Below are positions 5,644 through 7,580 of a DNA stretch of 7,580 bases, piece by piece. The position numbers and the translations under genes were made by a program. The notes beneath the pieces were generated by a model. The model worked only from the letters and a program-made list of their open reading frames with translations. It searched no databases and had not been told where the DNA came from. This stretch comes from Desulfobacterales bacterium. GTDB lineage: Bacteria; Desulfobacterota; Desulfobacteria; Desulfobacterales; QNYZ01. Numbering within the stretch: the first letter of the stretch is position 1; each line of letters opens with the position of its first letter. The DNA is taken from contig JAOZUU010000125.1 in NCBI GenBank assembly GCA_029938515.1, forward strand, positions 1 to 7,580, given 5' to 3'.

Positions 5644-6834
5644 ATGTTTATCGACTTTTTCTATAAACTCAAGGAAGCGGGCATCCCCGTTTCACCCACC
5701 TCGTTTCTCACCTTTCATAAGGCGCTGAACAAGGGGTTGGTCGGTTCACTGAACGATTTTTATACCGCCTCCCGCTCCATCCTTATCAAGAGCGAGCGCT
5801 ATTTCGATCTCTTTGATCAGGTATTTGCCCATTATTTCGAAGGGGCCGAAATGCCCGATCCGGACGGCATGGTGCTGGACGAAATGGCCCGGGTGCTGCT
5901 CCAATCATGGTTGAAAAATCCTAAAATTCTGGCTGATGCCCTCGGCATGGATGAATCGGAGCTCAGCAAATTATCACCCGAGGAACTGATCGAATATTTT
6001 AAGGCCCGCCTGAAAGACCAGACCGGGGAACATCACGGCGGCAGTCGCTGGATCGGTACCGGCGGCAGGTCGCCGGTGGGTCATTCAGGATTTCATCCGG
6101 GCGGGATGCGGGTGGGAGGGGAATCCCGCAACCAGTCGGCTGTCAAGGTGGCCATGGACCGACGGTACAGGGATTACTCCCTTTCCGGCCCCCTCACACG
6201 ACCCATGATGGGCGAGGCCCTCAAACGACTCAGACACATGATTCCTGCCGGTCCTATGGACCAGATCAATGTGGACGCCACTATTTACCAGACCATGAAA
6301 AATGCCGGAGAAATCGAGATTGTTTTCGACCGCAACCTGAAAGACCGGCTGAAAGTCATTCTGGCCATTGATAACGGCGGATGGTCCATGGACCCGTATA
6401 TCCAAGTCATACAAACCCTGTTTGACTATGCCCGGGACCAGTTCAAGGAACTGAAAATCTACTTTTTCCACAACACGATTTACGATGTGCTCTGGGAGGA
6501 TACGGCCCGATATAAAAAGCCTCAACGGGTGGATGAGTTTGTCCGCCTTGACCCCGACACCCGGATGGTCATTGTGGGCGACGCCAGCATGGCCCCCTAC
6601 GAATTGATGGCCACCGATGGATCCATCCATCTGGAGGAACGGTCCGGCCTGCCGAGTATCGAACGACTGCGTCTTATTGCCGACACTTTTCCCCACAGCG
6701 TCTGGCTCAATCCGGTTCCTGAAAGAATGTGGGACTTCACCCAGACCATCGCCGTTATCCGACGGATTTTCCCCATGTTCGAGCTTTCCATCGACGGTTT
6801 GGAAAAGGCGGTCGGGCACATGATGGCTAAATAG
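5644..6834 (+). CDS. CoxE-like von Willebrand factor A (VWA) domain protein
   Basis: This 396-residue soluble protein is a VWA protein of the CoxE-like type. An N-terminal helical part begins MFIDFFYKLKEAGIPV. A Gly/His-rich linker with RWIGTGGRSP (135-144) and HPGGMRVGGESRNQSAVKV (151-169) follows, a stretch I recall as conserved in uncharacterised proteobacterial relatives. The VWA domain spans roughly 235-396, with VGDASMAPYE (311-320) and WLNPVPERMWDFTQ (354-367). The metal-ion-dependent adhesion site reads DNGGWSM (243-249) and not DxSxS, so metal binding may be altered. It is the probable partner of the upstream MoxR ATPase, as in CoxD/CoxE and NorQ/NorD, where such proteins link the ATPase to a metalloenzyme client. 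The ATG has no good ribosome binding site and sits just after the inverted repeat, which suggests structure-controlled or coupled translation. No signal peptide or membrane segment is seen. Confidence 0.88.
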   Translation: MFIDFFYKLKEAGIPVSPTSFLTFHKALNKGLVGSLNDFYTASRSILIKSERYFDLFDQVFAHYFEGAEMPDPDGMVLDEMARVLLQSWLKNPKILADALGMDESELSKLSPEELIEYFKARLKDQTGEHHGGSRWIGTGGRSPVGHSGFHPGGMRVGGESRNQSAVKVAMDRRYRDYSLSGPLTRPMMGEALKRLRHMIPAGPMDQINVDATIYQTMKNAGEIEIVFDRNLKDRLKVILAIDNGGWSMDPYIQVIQTLFDYARDQFKELKIYFFHNTIYDVLWEDTARYKKPQRVDEFVRLDPDTRMVIVGDASMAPYELMATDGSIHLEERSGLPSIERLRLIADTFPHSVWLNPVPERMWDFTQTIAVIRRIFPMFELSIDGLEKAVGHMMAK

Positions 6835-6839
6835 GGAGG
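6835..6839 (+). promoter_or_regulatory. Strong ribosome binding site of the small third gene
   Basis: GGAGG begins on the base after the VWA stop codon and lies seven bases before the ATG at 6847. It is the strongest Shine-Dalgarno in the window and is the main argument that the small downstream frame is translated, probably by the same ribosomes that finish the VWA protein. Confidence 0.8.
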
Positions 6840-6846
6840 TAAAACC

Positions 6847-7164
6847 ATGGGCACAAAACGCGAAATAGAATGGTATCGGAAATTCCAGGAAGGAACTTTC
6901 CTCATCAGGGGGTGGCAGTCACGGAAAAAAGAAATCCTCGGCGCGATACCGGCAACTGAAAAGGATACCGTTGACGAACTCCTCGATAAACTGGGTGAAA
7001 AAATCGGTAAAGAATGGGCCAGGGCTCGCCATGTACGTCGGATTGACACGGCGACACTCCAGCAATGGGGGGACCGTTTGCGAAAATCCCAGAAAAAGGG
7101 ATTGGATATGCTGGTGGCCGAGATTCGTGAACTGGATACAAAAGTAGATGAAATTATTGCCTGA
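6847..7164 (+). CDS. Small charged hypothetical protein, third member of the MoxR-VWA operon
   Basis: I do not recognise this 105-residue protein. It is hydrophilic and rich in Lys, Arg, Glu and Asp, has several tryptophans (EWYRKF near residue 8, GWQSRKK near 22, EWARAR near 56, QWGDRLRK near 73) and no cysteine, signal peptide or membrane segment. The last 30 residues (KSQKKGLDMLVAEIRELDTK onward) look like an amphipathic helix able to form a coiled coil. The start is set by a near-ideal GGAGG, and the gap to the VWA gene is only 12 bases, so the two are co-transcribed and probably translationally coupled. This argues for a partner or adaptor of the ATPase/VWA complex, but no function can be assigned from sequence. 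That it is a real gene is quite likely. Its role is unknown. Confidence 0.75.
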   Translation: MGTKREIEWYRKFQEGTFLIRGWQSRKKEILGAIPATEKDTVDELLDKLGEKIGKEWARARHVRRIDTATLQQWGDRLRKSQKKGLDMLVAEIRELDTKVDEIIA

Positions 7165-7251
7165 AGCCACTATCAAGGATCAGCGGTCGGTTTTAATCCT
7201 GGCGGAACCCCCCTGAGCATTCCATGGGCGAACCGATTGACAAGACCGCCA

Positions 7252-7580
7252 CTATTTCTTCTTCCAGCACCAATCTTCGTAATACTGCCAGCTGGCAATT
7301 GAGTTCAATTCTTTAATTTTGCCATCCTTTTCCAATAAGGACGTCCGGATGACATCGCCGATGGATAACAGCCCGACGTATCGGTTATCCTTTTCCACCA
7401 AAATATGCCGAATAAACAGCCCCAGAAACATCTCTTCCAGCACCACCAGGGGCGTGTCAGGGGATACTTTTTTCAGCGGACTGCTCATGTAATCCCTCAC
7501 CGGATCTCTTCCTGGATCAAAGCCGGGGTTCGTCATGTTGTTGAGCAGATCCCTTTCGGTCCAGATGCCGATGATACGGT
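7252..7580 (-). CDS. CBS-domain protein, 5' end beyond the window
   Basis: The visible C-terminal part carries one complete CBS domain (DPVRDYMSSPLKKVSPDTPL through YVGLLSIGDVIRTSLL) and a short tail ending YYEDWCWKKK. An ATG at 7536 could start a 94-residue protein, but the same frame stays open upstream to the window edge and encodes RIIGIWTERDLLNN, the typical final strand and helix of a preceding CBS domain. The gene therefore almost certainly begins outside the window and encodes a tandem CBS pair (Bateman module), which commonly binds adenosine nucleotides or SAM as a sensor. It is convergent with the plus-strand operon, with 87 bases between stop codons and no clear intrinsic terminator. 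Whether other domains lie upstream cannot be seen. Confidence 0.9.
   Translation of the reverse strand, partial: RIIGIWTERDLLNNMTNPGFDPGRDPVRDYMSSPLKKVSPDTPLVVLEEMFLGLFIRHILVEKDNRYVGLLSIGDVIRTSLLEKDGKIKELNSIASWQYYEDWCWKKK

Noticed and set aside
6085..6819. A 244-codon minus-strand frame opposite the VWA gene
   Set aside because: The sense strand encodes conserved CoxE-like VWA segments. The antisense frame shows no domain or translation signal.
7165..7251. Possible bidirectional terminator between the converging small-protein and CBS genes
   Set aside because: Complementary pieces exist (GCGGTC at 7183-7188 with GACCGC at 7244-7249, AGGAT with ATCCT at 7176-7200), but the loops are long, the stems short and no T run follows, so I could not support a terminator.

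Overview
This window appears to come from a Gram-negative, probably anaerobic bacterium with roughly balanced GC. A member of the Desulfobacterota (former deltaproteobacteria) fits best. That rests on the combination of a short corrinoid-type MetE, a bacterial inositol-phosphate synthase beside a TIM-barrel isomerase, and a MoxR/CoxE-like pair. It is inference, because there is no rRNA or other phylogenetic marker in the window.

Layout. The left half (about 80-3226) is a minus-strand run of three genes: a myo-inositol-1-phosphate synthase homologue, a xylose-isomerase-like TIM-barrel protein with a GTG start, and a fumarylacetoacetate-hydrolase-fold protein with a signal peptide. The gaps are 81 and 39 bases, so co-transcription is likely. 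A 348-base AT-richer divergent region (3227-3574) has a good minus-strand -10 box and a weaker plus-strand promoter candidate. The plus strand then carries four genes: a MetE-like core methionine synthase, a MoxR-type AAA+ ATPase, a CoxE-like von Willebrand A protein and a small charged protein with a very strong ribosome binding site. A long imperfect inverted repeat fills the gap between the ATPase and VWA genes. At the right edge, a minus-strand CBS-domain gene converges on this operon and runs off the window.

How the genes work together. The ATPase and VWA protein match the general MoxR/VWA pairing (CoxD-CoxE, NorQ-NorD, CbbQ-CbbO), in which an AAA+ ring and a VWA adaptor remodel or load metal into a client enzyme. 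No obvious client such as a CO dehydrogenase, nitric oxide reductase or RuBisCO is in the window. The VWA protein has an altered MIDAS motif. The left operon starts with an enzyme that makes inositol phosphate from glucose 6-phosphate. What the TIM-barrel and exported FAH-fold proteins do with it, or whether they share a pathway, cannot be decided from sequence alone.

The most notable points are the altered MIDAS, the 19-base-arm inverted repeat just upstream of a start with a poor ribosome binding site, the signal peptide on an FAH-fold protein, and the three-gene inositol-phosphate cluster. I found no CRISPR array, tRNA, rRNA, transposase or recognisable riboswitch.
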